From NCBI GenBank assembly GCA_001655195.1, contig LPNY01000158.1, positions 182,236-238,631 on the forward strand: a DNA stretch of 56,396 nucleotides. The letters run 5' to 3'. The notes under the pieces were generated by a model. The model was not told the DNA's origin. It ran no database searches and saw nothing but the letters and a program-made list of their open reading frames with translations. Origin of the DNA: Arcobacter sp. EP1 (GTDB lineage: Bacteria > Campylobacterota > Campylobacteria > Campylobacterales > Arcobacteraceae). Positions 27,684 to 36,849 of the stretch are shown here, one piece after another. The position numbers and the translations under genes are program-made. Every line of letters starts with the position of its first letter. Position 1 is the stretch's first letter.

Positions 27684-28581
27684 AGTCGTACCTTCCTTCA
27701 AGACTTTTATCTTTTGCTCTTCTAATTAAATATTGGCCATACTGATTTTTCTTTAATGGTTCAGCCAATTCAAGTAGCTTTTCTTTTGATATATATCCCA
27801 TTTCGTAAGCTATTTCTTCAATACAGGCTACTTTTAAGGACTGTCTATTTTCAATAGTTTGAATAAATTGCGATGCTTCAAGTAATGATTCATGAGTACC
27901 TGTGTCAAGCCAAGCATATCCTCTTCCCATAAGCTCAACTTTTAAACGAGAATCATCTAAATAGTTTTGATTTAATGTTGTTATTTCTAGTTCACCGCGA
28001 TTACTAGGTTTCACTTTTTTTGCTTTTTGTACAACATCATTAGGATAAAAATATAGACCTACTACAGCATAATTTGATTGAGGAATTTTTGGTTTCTCTT
28101 CAATTGAAGTAACATTTCCTTTTTCATCAAAGGCTGCAACTCCATATCTCTCGGGATCTTTTACATAATACCCAAAGACTGTTGCTTTATTTTCTTCTTT
28201 GACATTTCTAACAGACTGAGCTAATAATTGTGTTAAACCATGTCCATAAAATATGTTATCTCCTAGAACTAAACAAGCGTCATCACCAGCTAAGAATTCT
28301 TCACCTAAAATGAATGCTTGCGCTAATCCATCTGGATTTGGCTGAACAACATAGGAAAATTTCATTCCTATGTCAGTACCATCACCTAAAAGTTCTTCAA
28401 ATCTTGGTAAATCATGAGGTGTAGAAATAATCAATACCTCTTTTATTCCTGCTAACATTAATACAGATAAAGGATAATAAATCATTGGTTTATCATAGAT
28501 GGGAACTAACTGTTTGCTCACACCTTTTGTTATTGGATAAAGTCGTGTACCACTTCCTCCTGCTAAAATTATACCTTTCAT
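27670..28581 (-). CDS. rmlA: Glucose-1-phosphate thymidylyltransferase
   Basis: RmlA/RfbA makes dTDP-glucose from dTTP and glucose-1-phosphate. The nucleotide-binding loop [18 protein letters not shown] opens the protein. [10 protein letters not shown] holds the metal-binding Asp, and EEKP and [14 protein letters not shown] are conserved sugar-site blocks. 303 residues is slightly longer than the ~290 norm. It is the first nucleotide-sugar gene of the cassette and overlaps the upstream GT2 gene by 4 bases. Confidence 0.96.
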   Translation of the reverse strand: MKGIILAGGSGTRLYPITKGVSKQLVPIYDKPMIYYPLSVLMLAGIKEVLIISTPHDLPRFEELLGDGTDIGMKFSYVVQPNPDGLAQAFILGEEFLAGDDACLVLGDNIFYGHGLTQLLAQSVRNVKEENKATVFGYYVKDPERYGVAAFDEKGNVTSIEEKPKIPQSNYAVVGLYFYPNDVVQKAKKVKPSNRGELEITTLNQNYLDDSRLKVELMGRGYAWLDTGTHESLLEASQFIQTIENRQSLKVACIEEIAYEMGYISKEKLLELAEPLKKNQYGQYLIRRAKDKSLEGRYDYDVQ

Positions 28582-29408
28582 AACTTTTCTACTCCATTTT
28601 TACAAATAAATTGGTCTTTTTTCGATTGCATTAAATCGTAAGGTATTTTATAATCATTTACCTCTTCATTGGAATTAAAGACTTTTTCATGATGCAAGTG
28701 ATATACAATAGCTGCATTTCGACAACTTTCAATCTTAACACCAATTCCTCTTAGCCTTCTTTCAACGTCAACATCCTCCCCATACAATGGCATATTAAAA
28801 TCCTCATCAAAGCCATTAATTTTCAACAAATCATTTCTCCAAACTGACCAATGACAGCCAATAAGCCATGTTTTTTTACGTAAAACTTTTTTTAATAAGT
28901 TATAAAAAAAACCTTTAGGATCAAAATAAAGCCCCTCTTCATAATGTCTTGTATCTTTTGTAATATCAAATATATCTTTTATATAGTTTTTTTCAAATTT
29001 AGATATTTGAATAATCTTTTTACGCAATAACTTACTAAAAGTAGGACCTAGATAGACTCTTCTTCCGCATAATAATGTATTGTCTTTTGATAATAGTTTA
29101 TGTGCATATACTAATTTACTATGGGGTATACAATCCCCATCTAAGAAAATCAAATACTCACTTTGAGCAATACGTAATGCATTATTCGTTGATTTATTTC
29201 TTTGCCATCCTTCATCTTTTTGATAAGTATGTTTTATAGATACATTTGGAATATTGATTTTTAAAACAAAATCTTTTATTTCTTCACTTTCATTATCTTC
29301 TGCAATAATAATTTCAGTAGGAAGGACCATTTGATTTTTTATCGCATTTATAATAATTTTCAGTGATTCTAAGTCTTTATAAATAGTTATAACAATACCA
29401 ACTGTCAT
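28578..29408 (-). CDS. Glycosyltransferase family 2 (paralogue of the gene at 23070)
   Basis: A 276-residue GT-A enzyme. [21 protein letters not shown] and [10 protein letters not shown] (D-G-D metal site) are clear. [22 protein letters not shown] matches its paralogue's catalytic-base region. Together the pair may add two consecutive residues or use two related sugars. The start ATG lies inside the second unit, in transcription order, of a 17-bp tandem duplication. That duplication has separated what was probably an ATGA overlap with the upstream ligase/polymerase gene. Confidence 0.87.
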   Translation of the reverse strand: MTVGIVITIYKDLESLKIIINAIKNQMVLPTEIIIAEDNESEEIKDFVLKINIPNVSIKHTYQKDEGWQRNKSTNNALRIAQSEYLIFLDGDCIPHSKLVYAHKLLSKDNTLLCGRRVYLGPTFSKLLRKKIIQISKFEKNYIKDIFDITKDTRHYEEGLYFDPKGFFYNLLKKVLRKKTWLIGCHWSVWRNDLLKINGFDEDFNMPLYGEDVDVERRLRGIGVKIESCRNAAIVYHLHHEKVFNSNEEVNDYKIPYDLMQSKKDQFICKNGVEKL

Positions 29409-29430
29409 ACTTCACCAACTGTCATACTTC
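29397..29430. repeat. 17-bp perfect tandem duplication at a gene junction
   Basis: ACCAACTGTCATACTTC occurs twice back to back, at 29397–29413 and 29414–29430. On the minus strand the first unit met contains the TGA of the O-antigen ligase gene overlapped by an ATG. That ATG opens a six-codon frame ending in a TGA that itself overlaps the ATG of the GT2 gene in the second unit. Confidence 0.95.
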
Positions 29431-30648
29431 TAAACCTTCTTTCCCTTTTTCGAAAAAAGAAATCTTATTTAATAAACCAGCGAAAAGGGCAAAAAATACC
29501 ATTGAATTCATAAGATGAAAAGATATACCAATCATAGATAATAAGAAAAAGGTTGTATAAAAAGTTATATTTAAAACTTTAAATTCGTAACTAGAAAAAC
29601 GTAACTTAACTAGTGAATAAAAAATCATTATACATAAAAATACACCTACAATTCCCAATTGTACTGCAAAAGTAACAAAACTATTATGGTGATCTGCATA
29701 GCCAATCAAATGTTCTTCAAATCCCCTTTGTGTTGCATATTTCTTAATATCATTCATTTCATTACCAATACCACTTCCTAGTAAGATATTTTCACTAAAC
29801 TTGTCAAAACCTACAAGCCATAATGCAACACGCGTTGAAAAACTTCCTCTATAATTATTATCATAAATCATTTGTTGGGCATCTGTAATTGCTTGGTTTG
29901 TTCTTTCATTAAAGTTTTGACTAAGTGAATAGGCTGATAAGAAAATACACCCTAGTATTATTACAGAATAGACTATCGCTTTTAATTTGCTTTTTAAACT
30001 TAAGATAAAGGTTATAATTAATAATACTACAAAAATTACTTGCCCTGTTCTACCGCCATTAATAAATAGATTTCCTGTAACAGTTATAAAAAAAAGTGCA
30101 TAGATGATTTTTGATGTTAATTCTAAACTATTAAAAAATCTTGTTAATAATATTATACTTGTAAAAGCCAGATATGCACTATAATTAGTGTGGTCCATAA
30201 AAGGGCTAGGATCACTTGGAGAAACATCTTTATACGTAAAAATTTCAAAAAAGATTCCATATGAAAAAATTTCACTAATTAACATACCAATTAAAAAAGC
30301 TGAAAAAACATGTTGAATATATTTTTTATCAAACGAAGTATAAATAATTAAAATTACTAAAAAATGTCTATATTTGCCAACATAATCTAGAGCATAGGGA
30401 ATATTCACAGACCATAAGGATGCAATTAAACTAACTGCAATCAATAATACAATTGACATACTTAATAAATCATTTTTTAATACTTTAAATTTATCTTTCC
30501 ATGCTCCTTCTAGTAGCCAAAGAATTAACATAAAAACTTCAAAAAAGCTTATTCCCGCTTTTGAAATAGGTAAACTAAACGCATACCCTATTAACATATA
30601 ATTAATATACTTAGTTAAGTCATATTGATTTTGAAAAGGAGTTAACAT
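29422..30648 (-). CDS. O-antigen ligase / polymerase family membrane protein
   Basis: A 408-residue polytopic protein with about ten hydrophobic segments. It has the Wzy_C/WaaL pattern: a long periplasmic loop containing RVALWLVGFDKFSENILLGSGIGNEM and YADHHNSFVTFAVQLGIVG, with the conserved Arg and His residues expected of WaaL. It would join O-chain to lipid A-core at the periplasmic face, or polymerise O units. The ATG 30648 start is favoured over a frame extension into the upstream SDR gene. The ligase/polymerase choice is unsettled. Confidence 0.8.
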   Translation of the reverse strand: MLTPFQNQYDLTKYINYMLIGYAFSLPISKAGISFFEVFMLILWLLEGAWKDKFKVLKNDLLSMSIVLLIAVSLIASLWSVNIPYALDYVGKYRHFLVILIIYTSFDKKYIQHVFSAFLIGMLISEIFSYGIFFEIFTYKDVSPSDPSPFMDHTNYSAYLAFTSIILLTRFFNSLELTSKIIYALFFITVTGNLFINGGRTGQVIFVVLLIITFILSLKSKLKAIVYSVIILGCIFLSAYSLSQNFNERTNQAITDAQQMIYDNNYRGSFSTRVALWLVGFDKFSENILLGSGIGNEMNDIKKYATQRGFEEHLIGYADHHNSFVTFAVQLGIVGVFLCIMIFYSLVKLRFSSYEFKVLNITFYTTFFLLSMIGISFHLMNSMVFFALFAGLLNKISFFEKGKEGLEV

Positions 30649-30649
30649 C

Positions 30650-31516
30650 TTACATCCAATTTTTCGATTTGGATTCTTCAATATAGTTTTGAATTGTTCG
30701 TTGAGACTTCCATCCTAAAGCTTCGGTTTTTGCACTTACAACGTCTGCTAGCATTCTATTCCCTTTTCTCTCTGGTAATATTTTTATTTTACCGCCAAAC
30801 ATTTCAGCAATTTCTTTAATTGAATATGCTTCTGGACTTCCTATTCCAAATTCATCGCCATATCCGTTTTCCCCAACTAATACTAAACCATCAATAATAT
30901 CATCAATATGCGTAAAATTTCTTTTTTGTGTTCCTGGACTTACAATTGTTAAGTCCTCATTATTTTTCATTTTTTCTTTAAATAATGCAATTAACGTTGC
31001 ATACTTTCCTGTTTGTATTTCTCTTGGTCCATAAACATTATAAAAATAGGTTATTGCATAAGGAACATTAAACCAAGCTCCATAATTCATAACTAATTCT
31101 GTATTAGTTGCTTTGGTCCATGCATAAGGACTTGCACTTCGTCCTAGTCCACCATCTCCAAACTTAGTACTACTTCCAGCATAAAGTATTTTACATCCTG
31201 CATGTCGGACAAACTCTAATACTGCAAAAATTCCATCTTTGTTATATTCCCATACTTTATCAATATCATCAAAACTTTGTTCTACTCTACTATATTCACC
31301 CAAATGATATACCATATCAGGGGTAAAGTTAACTAAAGCCTCAATATCCTTTGTATCCCCTTTTATATATGTCACATTATCTACATGATTTTCGGTACTT
31401 CCTGTAAAATAATTATCTAAACTATAAACTTCATTATTTTTATTTTGGGCTAATCTCTCACACAAATGGCTTCCAACAAAACCTGCTCCACCTGTTACTA
31501 GTATCTTTTTTTTCAT
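30650..31516 (-). CDS. NAD-dependent epimerase/dehydratase (extended SDR)
   Basis: A 288-residue SDR. ILVTGGAGFVGSHLCERL is the NAD-binding loop, and YAWTK has the catalytic Tyr and Lys. YAGSSTKFG carries the Ser/Thr and RNFTHIDDIIDGLV is the C-terminal substrate block. The order resembles UDP-hexose 4-epimerases or dehydratases, but the protein is shorter than GalE. The ATG at 31516 has AAAGG six bases upstream and is preferred over TTG 31522. It probably supplies a nucleotide sugar for the O-chain. The substrate is not identifiable. Confidence 0.82.
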   Translation of the reverse strand: MKKKILVTGGAGFVGSHLCERLAQNKNNEVYSLDNYFTGSTENHVDNVTYIKGDTKDIEALVNFTPDMVYHLGEYSRVEQSFDDIDKVWEYNKDGIFAVLEFVRHAGCKILYAGSSTKFGDGGLGRSASPYAWTKATNTELVMNYGAWFNVPYAITYFYNVYGPREIQTGKYATLIALFKEKMKNNEDLTIVSPGTQKRNFTHIDDIIDGLVLVGENGYGDEFGIGSPEAYSIKEIAEMFGGKIKILPERKGNRMLADVVSAKTEALGWKSQRTIQNYIEESKSKNWM

Positions 31517-31525
31517 CGTCAACCT

Positions 31526-32290
31526 TTAGTCTTTTAATAACTCTTCATTTTTAGCATGTATCCATTTACCTCGAGGTTTGTCAATATATTGAAAATACTC
31601 ATTAGTAAAACTTCCTTGAGCACATGTAATTTTATTATGCCTATGGTTTACATTTGCATCACCTATTCCTATATTTAGTGCACTAGGTCCAGTTAATTGG
31701 TAAACTCCACCTTCAATATTTTTTTCTTTAATATTTGTTAAAATAATATCCATTGTTTTTTGAAGATACTTATTATTGGGAGCAGTTGCAATAAAATAGT
31801 TACTATAATTATGTTTTGTCATTAAAAAAACTTCTTTATCAGTTGGTTTGATAATTCCTGAAAGTGTCCAAACAGAGTGACCATCTATATCCATATAAAC
31901 TCCACCATAGAAATTTAATACAAAAAGCCTCCATAAATCAGCTTGTGCTGCACCATCTGTTAATTTTGAATAGGCTTCAAATATCTCTTTAGGAGCATTC
32001 TCTTTTAAAAAGGCATCTCGGACATCATGATTCATACAGTTATACTCAAAATCCGGTGACATCCATCTATTAAGTAAATAGTTTAAATAGACAGGTAAAC
32101 TAACCTTGTTAGTATAATTTGTTTGCCAAATAATTTTAGGAATTACTGTTTCCTTTGATGATTTAAATATTGCATCACTTTTTGTTGGAATAGTAAATCG
32201 CATTTTAGGAAAAATAAAATGAAATATATAACTAAATGCTTTTACAAACACTCCTAGAAACTTTATTAAACGGTTAACAATCAATGGCAT
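31526..32290 (-). CDS. Glycosyltransferase family 32-like (OCH1/capsular sugar transferase type)
   Basis: A 254-residue protein with a hydrophobic N-terminus (residues ~8–28). IPKIIWQTNYTNKVSLPVYL and QADLWRLFVLNFYGGVYMDIDGH are the GT32 'Gly_transf_sug' blocks, with the metal-binding DxD in YMDID. It probably uses a nucleotide hexose to extend the LPS glycan. It lies 27 bases downstream of the kinase-like gene and three bases before the SDR gene, so it belongs to the same operon. Confidence 0.82.
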   Translation of the reverse strand: MPLIVNRLIKFLGVFVKAFSYIFHFIFPKMRFTIPTKSDAIFKSSKETVIPKIIWQTNYTNKVSLPVYLNYLLNRWMSPDFEYNCMNHDVRDAFLKENAPKEIFEAYSKLTDGAAQADLWRLFVLNFYGGVYMDIDGHSVWTLSGIIKPTDKEVFLMTKHNYSNYFIATAPNNKYLQKTMDIILTNIKEKNIEGGVYQLTGPSALNIGIGDANVNHRHNKITCAQGSFTNEYFQYIDKPRGKWIHAKNEELLKD

Positions 32291-32317
32291 AATTTCCCCT
32301 CAAACTTTATTAATATT

Positions 32318-33112
32318 TTATAACTCTTGTAGTGACTTTAGTAAATAACAAAAGCCTTTAACGTCTCTAGGTAATAAGTTATGTATCCAAGAAACACTGT
32401 TCATACGTACTAAAAAATTTAATTTTCTAGCCAATATTTTTAGTTTACTGACAAAATCATCATTTTTTGTATATTCAATATACTTATTAATAATATCAGA
32501 ATAGCTAAACTCAAAATTATCCACTTTAGTCATAGAAAGCAAAAGTAGTAACAAGTCTCGAAATTGTAACGTCTCAATATCAACACTATGTTCGAAACTA
32601 TCTTCTAAATCTATAGCATAAACCTTCTCTTGGCTATAGGTAAAATTTCTACTTTGTGCGCCCCCATGAAAAAGCCCTACATTATGAATCTTAGCCACTT
32701 CTTGAATATACTTATCCAGATAATAATGGAACTCTTCACCTTTAACATCTTGTTTACGTAAATAGACATACACTTGCATACCACAATCACACATAACAAA
32801 CAAACTACTATTCGAGCCTACAACTTCTGGAGTATTTAATCCCTTTTCTTTGAAAGATATAAGTTTATTACTTTCAAATAAAACAGCTTCTTCTTCACTT
32901 TTTGAAACAACGGGTATTAAAAATTCAAAAGGGAGCAATTTATAACACAAATGATGAAATAAATTCGAAGCAGTTTTTCTTCCTTTTTTTACCCAATATT
33001 TTTCATTATTATACTCAATAGGAAAAATTTCCTTTTCATTTTTTTGGCTCTCTTGCATAACATAAGATTCTAGTTCTTTATCTTCAAATGGTTTAAAGGT
33101 ATTATTTTTCAT
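32318..33112 (-). CDS. Kinase-like LPS protein with altered catalytic loop
   Basis: A 264-residue BUD32/RIO-like fold. VGLFHGGAQSRNFTY stands where active kinases have H-x-D-x4-N, so the general-base Asp is replaced by Gly. IDLEDSFEH keeps the metal-binding Asp of the DFG position. HGGAQxRN proteins form a recognisable bacterial subgroup, so this is probably a family feature rather than a fresh mutation. It might phosphorylate a core sugar by a changed mechanism, or be a pseudokinase. It overlaps the acyltransferase gene by 11 bases. Confidence 0.68.
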   Translation of the reverse strand: MKNNTFKPFEDKELESYVMQESQKNEKEIFPIEYNNEKYWVKKGRKTASNLFHHLCYKLLPFEFLIPVVSKSEEEAVLFESNKLISFKEKGLNTPEVVGSNSSLFVMCDCGMQVYVYLRKQDVKGEEFHYYLDKYIQEVAKIHNVGLFHGGAQSRNFTYSQEKVYAIDLEDSFEHSVDIETLQFRDLLLLLLSMTKVDNFEFSYSDIINKYIEYTKNDDFVSKLKILARKLNFLVRMNSVSWIHNLLPRDVKGFCYLLKSLQEL

Positions 33113-34010
33113 CTAAAGCTCGCTTATAGAGTTCATCATGCTTATGTTTAAAACGTTTATGTTGCCAAAACCATAACTCTGGTTTCTCTTTGATTTGTTT
33201 TTCCACTAAACTATTTTGCATTTGGGTTAACTCTTGAATTTTATCTTCTGTTTTAAATTCAACTTCTTTCACGTCAATTGGCGTTCCAATCTTAATCGTA
33301 TAATCTCTAAAATCATTCATCACAGCAAATACAGGGATAATAACCGCATCAAATTTTAATGCCATTCGTGAAGTCGAATCGGTTGCCATAACTTTTTCAT
33401 CAAAAAAATCAATCTCAACACCAACACCTATATGCTGGTCAATAACCACAGCAACAAATTGGTCTTGCTTAAAAGCTTTAATCATTCCTTTTGCTGCAAC
33501 GCTTTTTTCTAACATGATGATATTGTTGTTATCTCGAGCTTGTGCATACATCTCTTGCATGTAGCCATTATTCATTTTACGGTTAACTACAGCAATTGTT
33601 CCATACTTTAATGCCATAAAAGGCAACGCTATTTCCCAGCCACCATAGTGTGCTGTCATAAATATGATCTTTCGATTATTTTTAATGGCATCTAAAATAA
33701 CTTTTTCATTAGTTATTTCTGCTTTGCCTAAAATACCCTCTTTATTTAAGTATTGGTTCTCAACAAATTCAAACATGTTAAACATAAGTGACCGATAAGA
33801 ACTACAAGAGATATTCTCTTTTTCTGTAATTGTTAATTGTTTTTTAAAAGCAATATCTAAATTTACATCGACAATTTTACGATGTTTTTTATTAAGTGTA
33901 TAAACTATTTTGGATAAAAGAACTAAAATATATTTTAATAAAAAGTTGGGTGTAATTCTAAATAAAAATACTAAAAATTTATAGATTAAAAAAACAAAAT
34001 AATCTTTCAA
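33102..34010 (-). CDS. Lipid A biosynthesis lauroyl/myristoyl acyltransferase
   Basis: A 302-residue LpxL/HtrB-family enzyme. A hydrophobic N-terminal anchor (residues ~5–30) precedes the catalytic FMTAHYGGWEIALP (H-x4-E). VAVVNRKMNNGYM and VVIDQHIGVGVEIDFF are acceptor and donor blocks. It adds a secondary acyl chain to Kdo2-lipid IVA at the inner membrane. Its presence here ties the cluster to lipid A-core assembly. Short gap of 43 bases after waaC. Confidence 0.9.
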   Translation of the reverse strand: MKDYFVFLIYKFLVFLFRITPNFLLKYILVLLSKIVYTLNKKHRKIVDVNLDIAFKKQLTITEKENISCSSYRSLMFNMFEFVENQYLNKEGILGKAEITNEKVILDAIKNNRKIIFMTAHYGGWEIALPFMALKYGTIAVVNRKMNNGYMQEMYAQARDNNNIIMLEKSVAAKGMIKAFKQDQFVAVVIDQHIGVGVEIDFFDEKVMATDSTSRMALKFDAVIIPVFAVMNDFRDYTIKIGTPIDVKEVEFKTEDKIQELTQMQNSLVEKQIKEKPELWFWQHKRFKHKHDELYKRALDEK

Positions 34011-34053
34011 TAAATGCCCTTATTTAAGTAAATCTTGATATTTTATCGAAATT

Positions 34054-35073
34054 TTATTTACAATCGACTTTAGGTGATATTTCCAAAAGCTCCATAGCTA
34101 ATTTAGCGACTATTTTTTCATCGATTTCACTGATTGAAAAGTCTTGTTTATCTAATTTGCACGGGTCTACTTTTGAATTGGATTCCAGCACTTTATTGAT
34201 TGTTGTTGTATAAGTATTTCTATATCCTGGAGTATTACCAAAAAGAGTAATTGAAGGGATATTTAAAGCCCATGCCATATGGGTAGGTCCAGTATCATTA
34301 CCAATAACTAAATTGACTTTTGAAACAACAGCTTTTAAACTATTTAAATCGAGCTTTGGTAAGACCTTAGTATCAGTTTGTTGTGCAATATACTCAGCCA
34401 TCTCTTTTTCATCACTGTTTCCCCAAGTAATGATAATATTTGCATCAAGCGCTTTGGCAACTTCGACAAACTTCTCTTTAGCATATATTTTACTTGACCA
34501 ACTTGCACCCACAACAAAAAGTATATTTTTTTTTGTAGTTGATAAATAGTTGTAAATAACACTCTCTTCATCTTTAAAGAATAGAAAAGGCTCTTTATTT
34601 AATATCGCTTTTTTGTCCATTTGCAAATTTAAAGGCGATAATAAAACTTTGACATTTCGATCAATGGCATTCTCTTCATAAGCAATATGGACTTTATGTT
34701 TATAAAATGAAGATGCTAATCCTTCACGAGTTGATTGTTTATCAAAACCAGCACTGTTTGAACACAACAGTCGTGATACAACGGCTGATTTCATCAATCC
34801 TTGTGCATCTATTACTAAATCATAATTAGCTTTTGAGTACTCTCGCAGAGCTTTTACTTCATTAAAAATTGCCAATTTGTCTTTTTTGATTGCTTTTAAA
34901 TGTACAGTGTAAATATTGTCAATGTGAGGATTATGTTCTAAGACCTTTGCAAAGGCTTTTTCAACAAACCAATCTATTTGGATGCTAGGATTAGATTTTT
35001 TGATAAATTGTAAGGCAACCATTGCATGGATAATATCACCCATAGCAGAAAGTTTTACAATGGCAACCTTCAT
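34054..35073 (-). CDS. waaC: ADP-heptose:LPS heptosyltransferase I
   Basis: A GT9 enzyme of 339 residues that adds the first heptose to Kdo2-lipid A. MKVAIVKLSAMGDIIHAMVALQFI is the WaaC-type N-terminus with the conserved S-x-M-G-D. IDWFVEKAFAKVLEHNPHID follows, and VIGNDTGPTHMAWALNIPSITLFGNTPGYRN is the donor site with the typical WaaC ending. The start overlaps the ppx/gppA stop (ATGA), so the LPS locus may be partly cotranscribed with the genes upstream. Confidence 0.93.
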   Translation of the reverse strand: MKVAIVKLSAMGDIIHAMVALQFIKKSNPSIQIDWFVEKAFAKVLEHNPHIDNIYTVHLKAIKKDKLAIFNEVKALREYSKANYDLVIDAQGLMKSAVVSRLLCSNSAGFDKQSTREGLASSFYKHKVHIAYEENAIDRNVKVLLSPLNLQMDKKAILNKEPFLFFKDEESVIYNYLSTTKKNILFVVGASWSSKIYAKEKFVEVAKALDANIIITWGNSDEKEMAEYIAQQTDTKVLPKLDLNSLKAVVSKVNLVIGNDTGPTHMAWALNIPSITLFGNTPGYRNTYTTTINKVLESNSKVDPCKLDKQDFSISEIDEKIVAKLAMELLEISPKVDCK

Positions 35074-36545
35074 GACTTAATCTTTATTTTCGAAAGTCCT
35101 TTTGGTAATTGAAGTTTCGCTATTTCATTTTTGATGATATATATCTCTTCTTCAAAATAGACTTTTAATTTGTCTTTTTTAACTTTATAATTAACCGTTG
35201 GATTAGAGTAGTCTTGATTAATTGTTAAGTTTAAAGAGATCATAAAAGATAACCACTGCATTGTCTCAAAACAAGGAAGGAGGTTTTGATACTCATGCAA
35301 ATCTTTTTTGTGGGGCAATGTTTTCTTTGAATACTTTAGCATATGTGCAATTGTTACTCGAGAAGAGTGTAAGAAATCATAGTTTAAACCATTTAATATA
35401 AAATCAAAAGAGTTATCATTAGATTTATAGAAGTTAAGCGTCGTACCTATTGTATTAAGCTTAGATGCAATCACTAACAAAGTTTTATAGCGTTCATCCA
35501 ATTTATGCAATGGTTGTAAAGCATCAAACATCTTTGCGGCATTATTGCCAAAATAGGCACTCAATCGTGCATCAATTTCAAAACGATCTAACATACTACG
35601 TACACTTACATTATAATTCGATGGGAAAATACCATTTGAGTTTCGAAGAAGGTCCGCTAAATAAACACCTTCACGTACTCCAGCTCCTGAAGTTGTAACT
35701 GTTTGAATATTAAACTCATCTAAAATCGTATCAAAGATAAGTGTACCTTCTTTAATCGTATCATAACGATCTTTTTTTATTCCAATATGACGCAGACTAT
35801 TTTTATTTTTTGCGTTGATAATACTTTGGAAAGTATGTCGATTAATATCTACACTATAGGTAAAGCCATGCAAGATATCCAAAGGGTAACTTGTTTTATC
35901 CATAATCACTTTACTAAGAGCCCGTATACTTCCCCCAATACCTACAACGGTATTAGGAACGTCAAAACCACAGCTTCTTAAAACTTCAAGTTTTTCTAAA
36001 ATATACCGCTTTGCACCAGCAATATCCCCTCGTTTAAAAAACAACTCATTTAATCGAACCGTACCAATATCTAAAGAGATACAGTGTTCAATTTTTCCTT
36101 GTTTAATAAAAGCAAATTCAGTAGAACCTCCACCAATATCAACAGTGATAAAATCTTGAGAATAGATTAAATTTTGAGCAGCAACACCGCCATAAAAAGC
36201 CTCTTTTGCGCCATCAATGACTTTTATATTTAAGCCTAACTCTTTTTTAACACGGTTAATAAAAAGTTTTGAATTAGGAGCATCACGCATAGCAGAAGTT
36301 GCCACACAAAAGATTTTTCTTGATTTTAACGAATTGGAAATACTTAAGAATGATTTTAGAGAGTTAAAGGCTCTTTCCATAGGAACAGTTTGTAAGTTCC
36401 CACCATTTTCATAAGAGCCTTCTGAAATTTTTACGCGCGCTTTTGTTTCATTAATCAAATGAAAAGCGAAGCGGCTACTTTTTTGTAAAACAACCATACG
36501 CATTGAGTTAGACCCAATATCGATTACAGTTGTAACCTTAGACAT
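35070..36545 (-). CDS. Ppx/GppA family exopolyphosphatase / pppGpp phosphatase
   Basis: A 491-residue ASKHA-fold enzyme. TVIDIGSNSMRMVV is the first phosphate-binding strand and DIGGGSTEFAF the second. GIGGSIRALSKV and TTSGAGVREGVYL are further Ppx/GppA blocks. The C-terminal ~170 residues form a helical HD-like domain (SRVTIAHMLKYSKK). It hydrolyses polyphosphate and/or pppGpp in the stringent response. The sequence does not separate the two activities. The last bases overlap waaC. Confidence 0.92.
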   Translation of the reverse strand: MSKVTTVIDIGSNSMRMVVLQKSSRFAFHLINETKARVKISEGSYENGGNLQTVPMERAFNSLKSFLSISNSLKSRKIFCVATSAMRDAPNSKLFINRVKKELGLNIKVIDGAKEAFYGGVAAQNLIYSQDFITVDIGGGSTEFAFIKQGKIEHCISLDIGTVRLNELFFKRGDIAGAKRYILEKLEVLRSCGFDVPNTVVGIGGSIRALSKVIMDKTSYPLDILHGFTYSVDINRHTFQSIINAKNKNSLRHIGIKKDRYDTIKEGTLIFDTILDEFNIQTVTTSGAGVREGVYLADLLRNSNGIFPSNYNVSVRSMLDRFEIDARLSAYFGNNAAKMFDALQPLHKLDERYKTLLVIASKLNTIGTTLNFYKSNDNSFDFILNGLNYDFLHSSRVTIAHMLKYSKKTLPHKKDLHEYQNLLPCFETMQWLSFMISLNLTINQDYSNPTVNYKVKKDKLKVYFEEEIYIIKNEIAKLQLPKGLSKIKIKS

Positions 36546-36548
36546 ATA

Positions 36549-36815
<267 letters not shown>

Positions 36816-36849
36816 CTAGTTTAAATTAAATTAATGGAGTTATAACGAA

